A DNA stretch of 64,000 nt, taken from assembly GCF_018343695.1 (NCBI RefSeq), contig NZ_JAGYPJ010000001.1, positions 2,006,223 through 2,070,222 of the forward strand, given 5' to 3'. Both the position numbers and the translations under genes were made by a program. The notes under the pieces were generated by a model, which had not been told where the DNA came from, ran no database searches, and saw only the letters and a program-made list of their open reading frames with translations. Numbering within the stretch: the stretch's first letter is position 1; the number at the start of each line of letters is the position of its first letter. This document shows positions 34,742 to 44,891 of the stretch, one piece after another. The DNA is from Lederbergia citrisecunda (GTDB lineage: Bacteria; Bacillota; Bacilli; Bacillales; Bacillaceae_C).

Positions 34742-35182
34742 TTAGTTCAAAATAATAATCTCTTCCTTTTCCTTTCCATCGATTATCCATTTTATAGTCA
34801 ATTCGTATTCACTTTCATCATCTGAGTAAGGAACACCACCTTCAAATAGAAATGTAAGTTTTGCTTCTCCTTTAGTAAGTATTTCTTTCCCCTCTGCCTC
34901 AAATTGCTCTAAAAAATATTCAACTTCTATATCATCCTCATACAAAGAACTGGATTTTAAATCTATTTCTCCCTTAGAGTCTAATGGCTTTACAGTAACA
35001 GAATTCGTTCTTGAAGTAACAAGTACTTTTGTAGTTATATTAGCTTCAACTACCCAATTTTCACTTTTACCATTAAGATGTAATCTACCTTCTCCTTCTT
35101 GTGTTTGATTGTCACTTGTATCTTGTTGGCAAGCACTAAGAACAATAATCAAAACAAAAAAAACTAATAGATTTTTGACCAT
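34742..35182 (-). CDS. Hypothetical lipoprotein
   Basis: About 146 residues from the ATG at 35182, which has GGGGG seven bases upstream (the open frame runs 19 codons further). MVKNLLVFFVLIIVLSAC is a lipoprotein signal peptide with lipobox LSAC. The mature part is acidic and beta-rich (GRLHLNGKSENWVVEANITT) and looks like a single secreted sandwich domain, resembling small Bacillus lipoproteins of unknown role. It occupies the place of motPS in B. subtilis. The 35240-35520 stretch upstream holds no gene I can support. Confidence 0.72.
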   Translation of the reverse strand: MVKNLLVFFVLIIVLSACQQDTSDNQTQEGEGRLHLNGKSENWVVEANITTKVLVTSRTNSVTVKPLDSKGEIDLKSSSLYEDDIEVEYFLEQFEAEGKEILTKGEAKLTFLFEGGVPYSDDESEYELTIKWIIDGKEKEEIIILN

Positions 35183-35520
35183 GTACATCCCCCTATTCCA
35201 CAGACAAATCCATTTATTTTTAGTCGACTTATTAAACATTACTGCTTAGTATTACAATACTAATTTAACATAAATATCCATTTTTAGCTTTTTTAGGGCA
35301 AAATAAGTATAGTAGGGAATCCCACTCTGATTCGAGATGAAACTGCTCGAAAATCCATTTTGGTCGCGAAGTAAGCATTAATTCATTAAAAATATATCCT
35401 AGTTAAAATCTAATAGTCCCTTCCACTATCAAATAGAATCTATAGTTTTTCCTTCGATAAATTCATCTTGGATTGCTGCAGATGCCTACAATTTTCAATC
35501 TCATTGTATTAGGGTCGACA

Positions 35521-35551
35521 AACAGAAACGGACCCACTTGATGTGGGTCCG
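35521..35551 (-). terminator. Terminator of ccpA
   Basis: cggacccac / gtgggtccg perfect stem with a 5-base loop, followed on the minus strand by TTTCTGTTTG, 33 bases after the ccpA stop. Confidence 0.83.
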
Positions 35552-35584
35552 CACTTTAAACGACTGGTTCTTGTGTAATTGCTC

Positions 35585-36583
35585 TTATTTCGTCGTCCCT
35601 CTGTATTCAATTCGATGAGGAAGTACAACGATTTGCTCGTCTACTTTTTCCTTATTCATTAATTTTGTCAACAATCTCATAGCAACAGCACCAATATCAT
35701 ATAGAGGCTGAACAATAGATGTCAGCTGTGGACGCACCATAAGAGTTAGTCTTGTATCATCAGAAGAAATAACTTCTAAATCATTAGGGATCGTTAATCC
35801 TTCGTCCTGTGCACCATGCATAATCCCTAATGCCAATTCATCATGACCTGCAACGACAGCTGTTGGTTTTTCGTTCGCTTGACTGAGTTTTGTCCAAGCT
35901 TCAAGCCCCGAATCATAGGAGTCATCGCCTTCTACCACATAGTCCTCATTATATTCCAATCCAGCTTTTTCAAGGGCTTCTTTATAACCAACTAATTTTT
36001 GATTGCGATTAATTGAATCATTCAACGAACCAATTGCATATGCAATATTTTTATGCCCTTTATTAATCAGAGCAGTAACAGCATCATATGAAGCTTGACG
36101 GTAATCGATATTGACAGAAGGTACCGTCCCTGCATCTTCGATAGAGCCTGCAAGTACGATCGGAACTGGAGAACGTTTAAATTCATTACGTAATTCTTCG
36201 TTAATATTACCACCCATAAAAACAATTCCGTCCACTTGTTTTCCGAGCATCGTATTCAGTAGATGCAATTCTTTATTTAAATTTTGATCGGAATTACTTA
36301 AAATTATATTGTATTTATACATAGTTGCGATGTCTTCAATTCCACGCGCCAGTTCCCCGTAGAAAATACTAGAGATATCCGGAATGATTACACCAACTGT
36401 TGTTGTTTTTTTACTAGCAAGACCTCTTGCCACCGCATTTGGTCTATATTCTAATCGGTCGATTACTTCTAATACCTTTTTTCTAGTAGTTGGCTTTACA
36501 TTTGGATTACCATTAACTACCCTAGAAACTGTAGCCATGGAAACATTTGCTTCTCTTGCAACATCATATATTGTTACATTCAT
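35585..36583 (-). CDS. ccpA: Catabolite control protein A (LacI family)
   Basis: About 332 residues. The helix-turn-helix [20 protein letters not shown] with [10 protein letters not shown] is nearly the B. subtilis CcpA N-terminus, followed by the hinge [15 protein letters not shown] and the periplasmic-binding-like core. With HPr-Ser46-P it binds cre sites to control carbon metabolism. The start is ambiguous: the ATG at 36583 is 12 bases from GGAG, while an in-frame TTG at 36589 is 6 bases away and would add Met-Leu. aroA and ytxJ, usually next to ccpA, are missing. Confidence 0.96.
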   Translation of the reverse strand: MNVTIYDVAREANVSMATVSRVVNGNPNVKPTTRKKVLEVIDRLEYRPNAVARGLASKKTTTVGVIIPDISSIFYGELARGIEDIATMYKYNIILSNSDQNLNKELHLLNTMLGKQVDGIVFMGGNINEELRNEFKRSPVPIVLAGSIEDAGTVPSVNIDYRQASYDAVTALINKGHKNIAYAIGSLNDSINRNQKLVGYKEALEKAGLEYNEDYVVEGDDSYDSGLEAWTKLSQANEKPTAVVAGHDELALGIMHGAQDEGLTIPNDLEVISSDDTRLTLMVRPQLTSIVQPLYDIGAVAMRLLTKLMNKEKVDEQIVVLPHRIEYRGTTK

Positions 36584-36882
36584 TAACAACTCACACTCCT
36601 CTATTACTTCTTTCGACAAAACGATCAACAACCGTTTATTAATTCTTCAATAATCATACGACACAGAGCCTCTTACCTGCAAATCATATCCCTTGTTTGT
36701 GAAGAAATTTTCATATTTTATTATACCTTTTTCCAAAATATACCCTTTTTCGATAAAATTTATGAGTTTTTCTTTATATAAGTATGTAAATTGTAATTCC
36801 TTTCCTTCTTTTTAACTAAAAGTTATGATACATTTTAAAATAGCTAATACATAATCGCATATTTTCTGGAAGGTGAAATTCG

Positions 36883-39042
36883 ATGCAAAGCGACAAAATA
36901 TTTGCATTAGATATTGGTACCCGTTCTGTTGTCGGCCTTATTCTTGAAGAGAACGGAGAACAATATAAAGTTTTAGATCTATTTGTAAAAGAGCATAAAG
37001 CGAGAGCGATGGTTGACGGACAGATTCATGACATACAAGCTGTTGCGCATGTAATCAAAGAAATTAAAGAGCATTTGGAAAATACGCATGGAAAGCTTTC
37101 AAAGGTTTGTGTAGCTGCTGCGGGAAGATCGCTGAAAACAGAGCGTGCAAAAGCGGTCGTTAATATAAAAGGCAAGCCTATGATTAATCAAGAGGATATC
37201 CTCTATCTTGAGCTAACAGCAGTCCAAAATGCCCAAGCAGCTGCTGCTGAACGGCAATTAGCTGAAAAAATGAATTCCTATTATTGTGTAGGATACTCTG
37301 TTCTCCATTATTTTATAGATAATCAGCTAATAGGAAATTTAATCGATCAACAAGGTGATGAAGCATCAGTTGATATTATTGCAACATTCTTGCCTCGAGT
37401 TGTAGTAGATTCCCTTATCAAAGCTTTACAGAGAGCTGATTTGGAACTTGATGCACTTACATTAGAGCCAATCGCGGCCATTAATGTGCTTGTACCTGTT
37501 TCGATGCGAAGGCTTAATGTGGCTCTTGTCGATATTGGTGCGGGAACGTCTGATATAGCCATTACAAATACGGGGACAGTTGTCGCATATGGAATGGTTC
37601 CCACGGCTGGCGATGAAATTACAGAAGCTATAAGCGATCAGCTTTTACTTGATTTTCCAGAAGCCGAGCAAGCAAAAAGGGAACTTTGGGAAAAAGACTC
37701 CATTATTGTCCATGATATTCTCGGATTCGAAAATGAAATATCAAAAACAGATGTTGTGGCGCAAATATCTCCTGCCGTTGATAAGCTTTCAAGAGAGATT
37801 AGTATGGAAATTAGAGAACTAAATAACGGACAGCCGCCAAAAGCCGTAATGCTTGTTGGAGGAGGCAGCAAAACTCCTGAACTACCAAAAAGACTAGCTG
37901 AGATGTTGCAGTTACCTGAAAATAGAGTAGCTATAAGAGGAGCGGAAGCAATTCAGGGGTTAACTTTTGCAGAACATATTCCTGGAGGTCCAGAAAACAT
38001 TACACCTATAGGGATAGCGATCTCTGCTAGAAAATCGCCGATACAATATGTTACCGTCACAGTGAATGACCAATCCACTCGCATGTTTGAAGTGAAGGAA
38101 TTAACAGTTGCAGACTGCATTCTTTCTTCTGGAATTATCATAAATAAGCTTTATGGAAAACCAGGGATGGCCATTTTTGTGACAATGAATGGTCAACAAG
38201 TCACGATCCCAGGCTCTTTCGGTGAACCTCCTATTCTATTAAAAAATGGAGAGGAATGTAGTTTAGAAGATCCTGTAAAAAACGGTGATATCATTGTAGC
38301 TAAAAAAGGTGCAGATGGTGATCAATCACAAATTAGAATAAAAGATTTAATTGATGAAATTCCTGCAAAAAACGCGATCATTAATGGTAAATCCTATCAT
38401 ATTCCGATTACCATTACTAAAAATAGAAAAAGAGCGTCACTTAATGACAATATAAGTGATCGAGATGAAATAACCGTTCATATTCCAGCAACGATATCCG
38501 AACTACTTTCTGCCTTAAATATTAAAGAATTATCGAATGTTCTACTCCCTTTTAGATTATTCATTAATGGTAAAGAATCTGTTATCCCAAGTTTTACAAG
38601 TGAAATTTGGCTTAATGGAAGAAAAGTGAATGAAGCTGAACCCCTTCCGGCGATAATTGAACTAAGCATTGGAAGAAAAATAGCGCCCACTACTCGAAAT
38701 CTCGCTTCATCCATGGGGCATTTATTAAAAAGATCCATCACAGTATTTTTTAATCATGAACAAATAACCGTAACGAAAACAGTCAGTGAATACAAACGTG
38801 ATGGTGAGATTTTAAAACAAGACGATGAATTGTTTACAGGGGATCATATTGAATGGAATGAAGCAAGTGAATCGGCCTTTATTTTCCAAGATATATTTAA
38901 TTTTGTTGAAGTAAATAAACCAGAAAATGCATCAGGAAATTTTTCGATTTTATTAAATAATGAAGAGGCTACTTTTTATTCACCAATCCAAAGTGGTGAT
39001 TATTTAGAAATTGTTTGGCCAACGGTATTAGAAAACAAATAA
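36883..39042 (+). CDS. Large FtsA-like actin-fold (ASKHA) protein with a beta-rich C-terminal half
   Basis: 719 residues. Residues 1 to about 375 are an FtsA/PilM-type actin fold: phosphate 1 FALDIGTRSVVGL, an SHS2-like insertion (AAAGRSLKTERAKAVVNIKG), phosphate 2 LVDIGAGTSDIAIT, and the adenosine motif MLVGGGSKTPELPKRLA. The remaining 340 residues have no membrane-targeting helix. They instead repeat short beta units ending in patterns such as NGDIIVAKKG, SDRDEITVHI, TGDHIEWN and SGDYLEIVW, like stacked ubiquitin/ThiS-type folds. It differs from true FtsA, which is about 430 residues and lies in the dcw cluster. Function unknown; an envelope or division role is inference. Confidence 0.82.
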   Translation: MQSDKIFALDIGTRSVVGLILEENGEQYKVLDLFVKEHKARAMVDGQIHDIQAVAHVIKEIKEHLENTHGKLSKVCVAAAGRSLKTERAKAVVNIKGKPMINQEDILYLELTAVQNAQAAAAERQLAEKMNSYYCVGYSVLHYFIDNQLIGNLIDQQGDEASVDIIATFLPRVVVDSLIKALQRADLELDALTLEPIAAINVLVPVSMRRLNVALVDIGAGTSDIAITNTGTVVAYGMVPTAGDEITEAISDQLLLDFPEAEQAKRELWEKDSIIVHDILGFENEISKTDVVAQISPAVDKLSREISMEIRELNNGQPPKAVMLVGGGSKTPELPKRLAEMLQLPENRVAIRGAEAIQGLTFAEHIPGGPENITPIGIAISARKSPIQYVTVTVNDQSTRMFEVKELTVADCILSSGIIINKLYGKPGMAIFVTMNGQQVTIPGSFGEPPILLKNGEECSLEDPVKNGDIIVAKKGADGDQSQIRIKDLIDEIPAKNAIINGKSYHIPITITKNRKRASLNDNISDRDEITVHIPATISELLSALNIKELSNVLLPFRLFINGKESVIPSFTSEIWLNGRKVNEAEPLPAIIELSIGRKIAPTTRNLASSMGHLLKRSITVFFNHEQITVTKTVSEYKRDGEILKQDDELFTGDHIEWNEASESAFIFQDIFNFVEVNKPENASGNFSILLNNEEATFYSPIQSGDYLEIVWPTVLENK

Positions 39043-39070
39043 CAGGCAGCGCTTGGCTGCCTGTTATTTC
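39041..39070. terminator. Bidirectional terminator between the FtsA-like gene and ytxH
   Basis: Perfect 10-bp stem aacaggcagc / gctgcctgtt with a 5-base loop, overlapping the stop codon of the plus-strand gene and ending at the stop of the minus-strand gene. Confidence 0.82.
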
Positions 39071-39586
39071 TTATTCATTCATAGAGTTATTGATTTTATC
39101 TGCCATTTCTTTCGTTTTTTCAGCTACAGTATCTGTTGAATCCATTGTCTGGGCTTCTACTTGATCTATGCTTTCTTGTGCCTGATCCGCCATGTCTTCC
39201 GTTGTATCATGAATGGTTTCTCTCCATCCATCTGTCATGTCTTTTGTTGCTTCTGCAATTTCTTCCACCGCACCATTTGCTGTGTTTCGGAATTGATCCG
39301 CTTTTTCTTTTACAACTTCTACTACATTACTGCCTTTTTCCATCGCAGCTTGACGAATCTGACTTGTTTTTTCCATTGCTGTCGAAGAGATATCCGATCC
39401 CTTTTCCATAACAGTTTCTTTCCATTCACTCGACTTTTCTTTTAAAGTCCCCATTTGGTTATTAATATCACTCCGCAGCTCTTTCCCAGACTTAGGAGCG
39501 ACCATTAAAGCGGTAACAGCTCCTACGATGCTTCCTACTATGATCCCGGTCATGAAATTACCAGTAGTATTTTGATTTTTACCCAT
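39071..39586 (-). CDS. ytxH: YtxH-domain protein
   Basis: About 171 residues from the ATG at 39586 (GGAGG eight bases upstream). TGNFMTGIIVGSIVGAVTAL then MVAPKSGKELRSDI is the YtxH signature: a glycine-rich membrane helix followed by a conserved APKSGKE turn. The rest is a long amphipathic helix with repeated MEKxSxIRQAAMEKGSNV-like 11-residue periodicity, similar to desiccation/LEA-like helices. In B. subtilis ytxGHJ respond to general stress (SigB). It lies 26 bp after ytxG. Confidence 0.88.
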   Translation of the reverse strand: MGKNQNTTGNFMTGIIVGSIVGAVTALMVAPKSGKELRSDINNQMGTLKEKSSEWKETVMEKGSDISSTAMEKTSQIRQAAMEKGSNVVEVVKEKADQFRNTANGAVEEIAEATKDMTDGWRETIHDTTEDMADQAQESIDQVEAQTMDSTDTVAEKTKEMADKINNSMNE

Positions 39587-39612
39587 TTTACCAACCTCCA
39601 TCGTGATCATAT

Positions 39613-40098
39613 TTAGCTATTACTGCGTTCAAGCTGATGTGTTTGGATCTTCACTTCAGAGTCAAATGGCTTTTTATCATGTTGTTTATTTTTTTCACCG
39701 AACCATTTATCTTTTAACTCCTTAACTACTGCACCCCATTGTACGACTTGTGCAACTTTATCTTGATTCCTAACCATTACTGATGATACGGATGTCGTAA
39801 CTTTTCTTAGTGAGTCATTCATATCTTGTATCGTATTACCTACATCCTGAACAGCATGAACAACCGTATCCAGCTTCTCCACCTTACCTTGAATATCATC
39901 AGCAAGTACATTTGTTTTATGTAGAAGCATCGTCGTTTCACCAGTTACCCCTTTAAGCTGCCCTTCCAGTCCATCAAGTGTATTAGAAACACTTTCTAAC
40001 GTTTCTTTCATCGCCTTTAACGTTTTCGTTAAGCTGATCACCAAAATAAAAAATGCAATCGCAATTAATGCCACACTTAAATATAAAATAATCTGCAT
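39613..40098 (-). CDS. ytxG: DUF948 protein YtxG
   Basis: About 161 residues from the ATG at 40098, with AGGAGG upstream. An N-terminal membrane helix (about 2-22, IILYLSVALIAIAFFILVIS) is followed by a long heptad-patterned helix (KTLKAMKETLESVSNTLDGL onward), the DUF948 layout, and a basic hydrophilic tail. It precedes ytxH as in B. subtilis. The role is unknown; stress-related operon membership is known from B. subtilis. Confidence 0.87.
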   Translation of the reverse strand: MQIILYLSVALIAIAFFILVISLTKTLKAMKETLESVSNTLDGLEGQLKGVTGETTMLLHKTNVLADDIQGKVEKLDTVVHAVQDVGNTIQDMNDSLRKVTTSVSSVMVRNQDKVAQVVQWGAVVKELKDKWFGEKNKQHDKKPFDSEVKIQTHQLERSNS

Positions 40099-40254
40099 AT
40101 ATGCAGCACCTCCTAATATACATTTCACATTACCCTTGTTCATCTACTCATAAACTGATAAATTTATACTTCGTGATAAAAGTGTGATTTTCCTTCTGTT
40201 ATGTAAAATATGCAATATTATGGTTTACTTTTTTGTTAGATACTATTCAATAAA

Positions 40255-40313
40255 AAGGTAGGGGTTGACCCAAAGTCTTGCAAAAACAAGGACAGAGGGG
40301 CAACCCCTATTAT
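40255..40313. terminator. Long hairpin 3' of murC (terminator-like on the minus strand)
   Basis: taggggttg (40259-40267) pairs with caacccct (40301-40309), with an inner gtcttg / caaggac stem. On the minus strand it runs into TACCTTTTTATT. It lies about 210 bases past murC, beyond the repeat-like element at 40378. Confidence 0.6.
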
Positions 40314-40377
40314 GTTTTTCTTGATAATGAGTTTTGATAAAAAGGCGACTTCAAATAAGTGCATTTTCTTCATACTG

Positions 40378-40517
40378 GCTCAACGCCTAGCCCCTCGAGG
40401 TCTCGCTAAAAAGGAAAATATGGACTTTTCTTGCCTCTGAACATTGCTTATCGGTTGACAACAGGACATTACGTCCTTATCCTACCATTCTCCTGCAAGG
40501 CGCTTACGCTTATCGTG
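40378..40517 (-). repeat. Structured intergenic element abutting murC
   Basis: Read on the minus strand it starts AAGCGTAAGCGCCTTGC right after the murC stop and ends CTCGAGGGGCTAGGCG. The ends are partly complementary (AAGCGCCT / AGGCGT) and the interior has small hairpins (GGAC gtaat GTCC). From memory, elements with these ends recur between genes in Bacillus and Geobacillus genomes; I see only one here. It has no open frame and may be a MITE- or REP-like repeat. Confidence 0.5.
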
Positions 40518-41837
40518 TTACTGAGCTTTTTTTAATTGCTGTTGTAAAAGCCCTTCATAGGCTGACTGAAATTTTTGAATATCTCCAGCACCCATAAAGA
40601 GTAGGATGGAATTGTTTAACCTTAAAAGTGGAGAGGTATCTTCTTCATGTAAAATTTCTGCTCCATCGATTTTCTCTTTTAAATCATTAATGGATAATTT
40701 GCCATGATTCTCACGGGCAGATCCGAAAATTTCACATAAATATACCTTATCCGCTTCCCCTAGACTTTCACCAAACTCCTGCAAAAACGTTTGAGTTCTT
40801 GTAAAAGTATGTGGCTGAAATACAGCAACAATTTGGCTATTAGGGTATTTTTGGCGAGCTGCATTAATCGTCGCTTTTATTTCAACAGGATGATGGGCAT
40901 AATCATCAACCAAAACTTGATTACCCACAACTTTTTCTGTAAAACGGCGTTTAACCCCACCAAATGTCTTCAAATAACTTTGAAGTACTTCTACATTTAT
41001 TTCCTCATAATGACATAATGCAATAACCGATAAGGCATTTAATACATTATGGTCTCCAAATGTAGGAATTTCGAACGATGCATAAAAATGATTACGAACA
41101 AAAACGTCAAATTTTGTACCACTAGTGGATTTTTGCAGATTTCGTGCTTGGAAGTCGTTTCCATTTCCAAAACCATAAAATATTACTGGTACTTCAGCTT
41201 GTATTTTTTGTAGTTGGTCGTCATCCCCGAAAGCGACAATGGCTTTATTTACTTGCATCGCCAGTTGCTGAAAAGCTGAATACACATCGTCAATATTTGA
41301 AAAATAATCCGGATGATCAAAATCAATATTAGTCATAATGGCGTAATCTGGAAAGTAGGAAAGAAAATGTCTACGATATTCACAAGCTTCAAATACAAAG
41401 TATTCCGAGTCTTTCACTCCACTTCCCGTTCCATCCCCAATAAGAAATGAGGTTGGTTTTGCGCCGCCCATAACGTGAGAGAGTAAACCAGTCGTCGAAG
41501 TCTTCCCATGAGATCCAGTTACAGCAATACTAGTGAACCTCTTCATAAATTCTCCTAGAAATGCGTGGTATCTAACAACAGGAATTCCTTGTCTCGTTGC
41601 TTCATCAATTTCTTCATGTGTATCTGGAAAAGCATTTCCGGCAATAACCGTCATGCCTTGTTTAATATTTTCGCGTTGAAATGGTAATATTTTTATTTTT
41701 GAGTCCTCAAGAGCTGCTTGAGTGAAAAAGTATTTTCCCACATCTGAACCTTGCACATTATATCCCATGTCGTGCAGGATTTGTGCAAGTGCGCTCATTC
41801 CTGAGCCCTTAATACCTACGAAATGGTATACAGTCAT
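40518..41837 (-). CDS. murC: UDP-N-acetylmuramate--L-alanine ligase
   Basis: Cytoplasmic Mur ligase adding the first amino acid of the peptidoglycan stem peptide. 439 residues, normal for Bacillus. N-terminal Rossmann motif [22 protein letters not shown]-loop [14 protein letters not shown]; later [11 protein letters not shown] and [12 protein letters not shown], both conserved in MurC. The start is an ATG at 41837 with GGAGG upstream. It follows sftA in the same orientation, with a 240-bp gap, as in B. subtilis. Confidence 0.97.
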   Translation of the reverse strand: MTVYHFVGIKGSGMSALAQILHDMGYNVQGSDVGKYFFTQAALEDSKIKILPFQRENIKQGMTVIAGNAFPDTHEEIDEATRQGIPVVRYHAFLGEFMKRFTSIAVTGSHGKTSTTGLLSHVMGGAKPTSFLIGDGTGSGVKDSEYFVFEACEYRRHFLSYFPDYAIMTNIDFDHPDYFSNIDDVYSAFQQLAMQVNKAIVAFGDDDQLQKIQAEVPVIFYGFGNGNDFQARNLQKSTSGTKFDVFVRNHFYASFEIPTFGDHNVLNALSVIALCHYEEINVEVLQSYLKTFGGVKRRFTEKVVGNQVLVDDYAHHPVEIKATINAARQKYPNSQIVAVFQPHTFTRTQTFLQEFGESLGEADKVYLCEIFGSARENHGKLSINDLKEKIDGAEILHEEDTSPLLRLNNSILLFMGAGDIQKFQSAYEGLLQQQLKKAQ

Positions 41838-42079
41838 ATTTGAACCTCCAACAATCGTCTGTCTATTTGCATCATATGATGAATAATAACATTTTGCTCA
41901 AGTCGCTTTTATAACCTTGTTATTATTATTAACGGCAAAAAGATTAGTATGTAAAAGCTAAACCTTGAATATAATGTTTTTTCTATTTAGTCATTATAAC
42001 ACTGATTATGTTTATTGACCATTTGTCAACCAAGATTAACATACAATATCCAAAAATAAGAATAACATTTAAAACAACA

Positions 42080-44737
42080 TTATTCTAGAGAATCTTTTAA
42101 TGCTTGTAGTTCACGCTCATTAATCAAAACATCTCTAGGCTTGCTTCCTTTTGCTTCAGAGATGATCCCTTGTTGTTCCATCATCAATATTAAACGAGCA
42201 GCACGGTTATAACCGATTCTAAACTGTCTTTGTAGCAGCGAAGTTGAGGCGCTGCCTTGATTAACGACAAAATCACATGATTCTAAAAACAACTCATCTT
42301 CATCTTCTTGTACTTGTGCTCTCTTCAATAATTCTTCTTGTTCAAACATATAATTTGGTTTTCCTTGAGTTCGGACGAACTCAACTACACGATCAATTTC
42401 TTGATCAGACACAAAAGTACCTTGAAGTCTGACAGGCTTTGATGAACCACTTCCTAAAAATAGCATATCTCCCCGGCCAAGTAATTTTTCTGCTCCACTT
42501 ATATCAATAATGGTACGAGAATCGACTTGGGACGAAACGGAAAATGCAATTCTCGTCGGGACATTTGCTTTGATTAAGCCGGTAATTACATCAACGGAAG
42601 GTCTCTGTGTCGCAATAATTAAATGAATTCCACAAGCTCTGGCTTTTTGAGCGATTCGACAGATAGATTCCTCGACATCTGCTGGTGCCATCATCATTAA
42701 ATCAGCAAGCTCGTCAATAACAACAACAATATATGGAAGTTTATCGCTATATCTCCCGTGTTCAGTCGCCAATTCATTAAAGCGGCCAATATCTCGAACA
42801 CTTGCATGAGAAAACAATTCATAACGACGTTCCATCTCATCAACTGCCCATTTTAACGAGGCTGTTGCTGCTTTTACATCCGTTATGACAGGACTTACTA
42901 AATGTGGAATATGATTATAAGGAGCAAGTTCAACCATTTTAGGATCGATTAGTAAAAGCTTAAGTTCATCCGGTTTTGCTTTATATAACAAGCTGACCAA
43001 TATTGAATTAATACAAACACTTTTCCCCGACCCTGTTGCTCCAGCAATCAATCCATGTGGCATCCTTCTTAAATCTGTTACGATTGGCCCCCCCGAAATA
43101 TCAAGACCGAGTACAGCAGTAAGCGGTGATTCGTTTTGTAAAAAGGCTTTACTTCCGATAATTTCACTGATTTGTACAGGGCGACTTTCATGATTTGGGA
43201 TCTCAATTCCGATCGAGCGTTTTCCAGGTATAGGAGCCTCAATCCGTATGTCTTTAGCTGCCATGCTTAATTTAATATCATCGCTAAGATTCGTAATCTT
43301 ACTTACTTTTACTCCCGGATCAGGCTGAACTTCAAACCGTGTAACAGACGGCCCTTGACTTACATGGACAACATGAGCATTGACATTGAAGTTCTTAAGC
43401 GTCTCATCAAGTAATTCCTTTTGTTCTTCCAGCCATTGTATGTTTTCCGACTTTATGATAGGTGGCTGAAGCAGCCTAAAGGCTGGAAAATTGTATTCAG
43501 TTTCCACTGAACTATTTTCTTGAATAGTGGACGCCGTTTCAGCCATTGCCATTTGAGTTGGTTTCGGCATCTCTCTGTTTGTATGTGAATTTGTTGGTGA
43601 ATTCAATGATCTTTGTTGCCATTTTTCTTTGTCTTTTTTCAGCATTAACACATTAAAAGGTAAATGCGATCGTTGCTTATGATTTTCATTTGCTTTTTGA
43701 GAAGGTTCACTTTCTAAAATAGGTTTTTCAGTCATTTCCGATTGATGTGTTTCCTCAATTTCATTAGACATGCGATCATCTTCTACGTCACCCAATGTTT
43801 TCTCAGGATCTTTATATTCCTTTATTCCCTCAATCAAGTGTTGCTTATTTTGTTCATGTGCTATTTGAGGAGGGGCGTTTTCTGGAAAAAGTTTTTCAAT
43901 TAATTCGGATTGATTTATTTCCACATTTTCATTAGAAACATGATCTTCTTTTACATCAAATAATATTTCCTCAGGCTCTTCAAATGTATTAGATTCTTCA
44001 AATTCCTCAAAATCCGTTTCCTCACTCATTGGTCCTTCTAGATTTTCTTCAAAATTAAGTTCAAGCTCTTTTTCTTCATTTTTTGTTATAAGAAAAGAAT
44101 TATTTAGTTCGTATTCTAATTCCTTTTTTTCAGGGAGACCGAAACCAAATATTGGAGATGGAATCTCTGATTCACGAACATGATCTTCTTTTACGTCAAT
44201 CACTATCTCTTCAAATAATTCTTCTTGATTATCATTTCTAAGCTCTTCTTCCCCATCTTTTGGAATAAAAAAAGAATCATTTAGTTCGTATTCTAATTTC
44301 TTTTTCTCAGGTCGATCGAAACCAAATACTGGAGATGCAATCTCTGTCGCACGAAAAGGTTGTTTATTTATCGGCTCGACTTTTCTACTTTCGGATTTAT
44401 TCGGATAAACTTCTCTGCTCTCTCTCTGTTTGTTAAACCTTTCCTCTTTTACAATTGCTTGAACTTGGGGCTCACGCTGGCTTCGCCGGACACGTGTTGG
44501 TTCTTTTATCTTTTCTTGATTTTGAGGATTTTTTTCTACATGAGTACGTTCATGATTTTTATCTCTTCTCCGTGGAGGATCTTCTATTAATGGAAAGCGA
44601 AACGTTCCTTTTGGATATTGATACATCATCCGAGTATCTATTTCACTAAGTTGAACTTTTGGTTTTGATTCAGGAACATGTTCTCTTTCCGTTTCATCCA
44701 TTGTTAATTTAGACATTAATTTTTTCAACCAGGACAT
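42080..44737 (-). CDS. sftA: DNA translocase SftA (FtsK/SpoIIIE family, soluble)
   Basis: 885 residues. The C-terminal half is the FtsK motor: Walker A LIAGATGSGKSVCIN near residue 565, Walker B VVVIDELADLMM, then a winged-helix gamma domain (VNQGSASTSLLQRQFRIGYN) that reads KOPS/SRS-type sequences. The N-terminal 430 residues lack membrane helices and form a charged, mostly acidic linker; this absence separates SftA from SpoIIIE. SftA clears DNA from closing septa in vegetative cells. Residues 132-159 and 191-218 of the linker are near repeats (see finding). The start is ATG with AGAGGGA upstream. Confidence 0.94.
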   Translation of the reverse strand: MSWLKKLMSKLTMDETEREHVPESKPKVQLSEIDTRMMYQYPKGTFRFPLIEDPPRRRDKNHERTHVEKNPQNQEKIKEPTRVRRSQREPQVQAIVKEERFNKQRESREVYPNKSESRKVEPINKQPFRATEIASPVFGFDRPEKKKLEYELNDSFFIPKDGEEELRNDNQEELFEEIVIDVKEDHVRESEIPSPIFGFGLPEKKELEYELNNSFLITKNEEKELELNFEENLEGPMSEETDFEEFEESNTFEEPEEILFDVKEDHVSNENVEINQSELIEKLFPENAPPQIAHEQNKQHLIEGIKEYKDPEKTLGDVEDDRMSNEIEETHQSEMTEKPILESEPSQKANENHKQRSHLPFNVLMLKKDKEKWQQRSLNSPTNSHTNREMPKPTQMAMAETASTIQENSSVETEYNFPAFRLLQPPIIKSENIQWLEEQKELLDETLKNFNVNAHVVHVSQGPSVTRFEVQPDPGVKVSKITNLSDDIKLSMAAKDIRIEAPIPGKRSIGIEIPNHESRPVQISEIIGSKAFLQNESPLTAVLGLDISGGPIVTDLRRMPHGLIAGATGSGKSVCINSILVSLLYKAKPDELKLLLIDPKMVELAPYNHIPHLVSPVITDVKAATASLKWAVDEMERRYELFSHASVRDIGRFNELATEHGRYSDKLPYIVVVIDELADLMMMAPADVEESICRIAQKARACGIHLIIATQRPSVDVITGLIKANVPTRIAFSVSSQVDSRTIIDISGAEKLLGRGDMLFLGSGSSKPVRLQGTFVSDQEIDRVVEFVRTQGKPNYMFEQEELLKRAQVQEDEDELFLESCDFVVNQGSASTSLLQRQFRIGYNRAARLILMMEQQGIISEAKGSKPRDVLINERELQALKDSLE

Positions 44738-44891
44738 TTTATCCCTCTATTCTTTCATTCTGTATAAATACGGTCTTTTTACCAGATACCGTCATAGCTG
44801 TCATTTATTCATTATAACAAAAACCGAGGATAAAAATTGAGGCAAATGGAACATTATAAAAGAATCACGATTAAAAGGAGGAGATTATTGA

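Noticed and set aside
37347-38741. Several antisense frames inside the FtsA-like gene
   Set aside because: The sense frame is continuous with clear ASKHA motifs; the antisense products show no family features.
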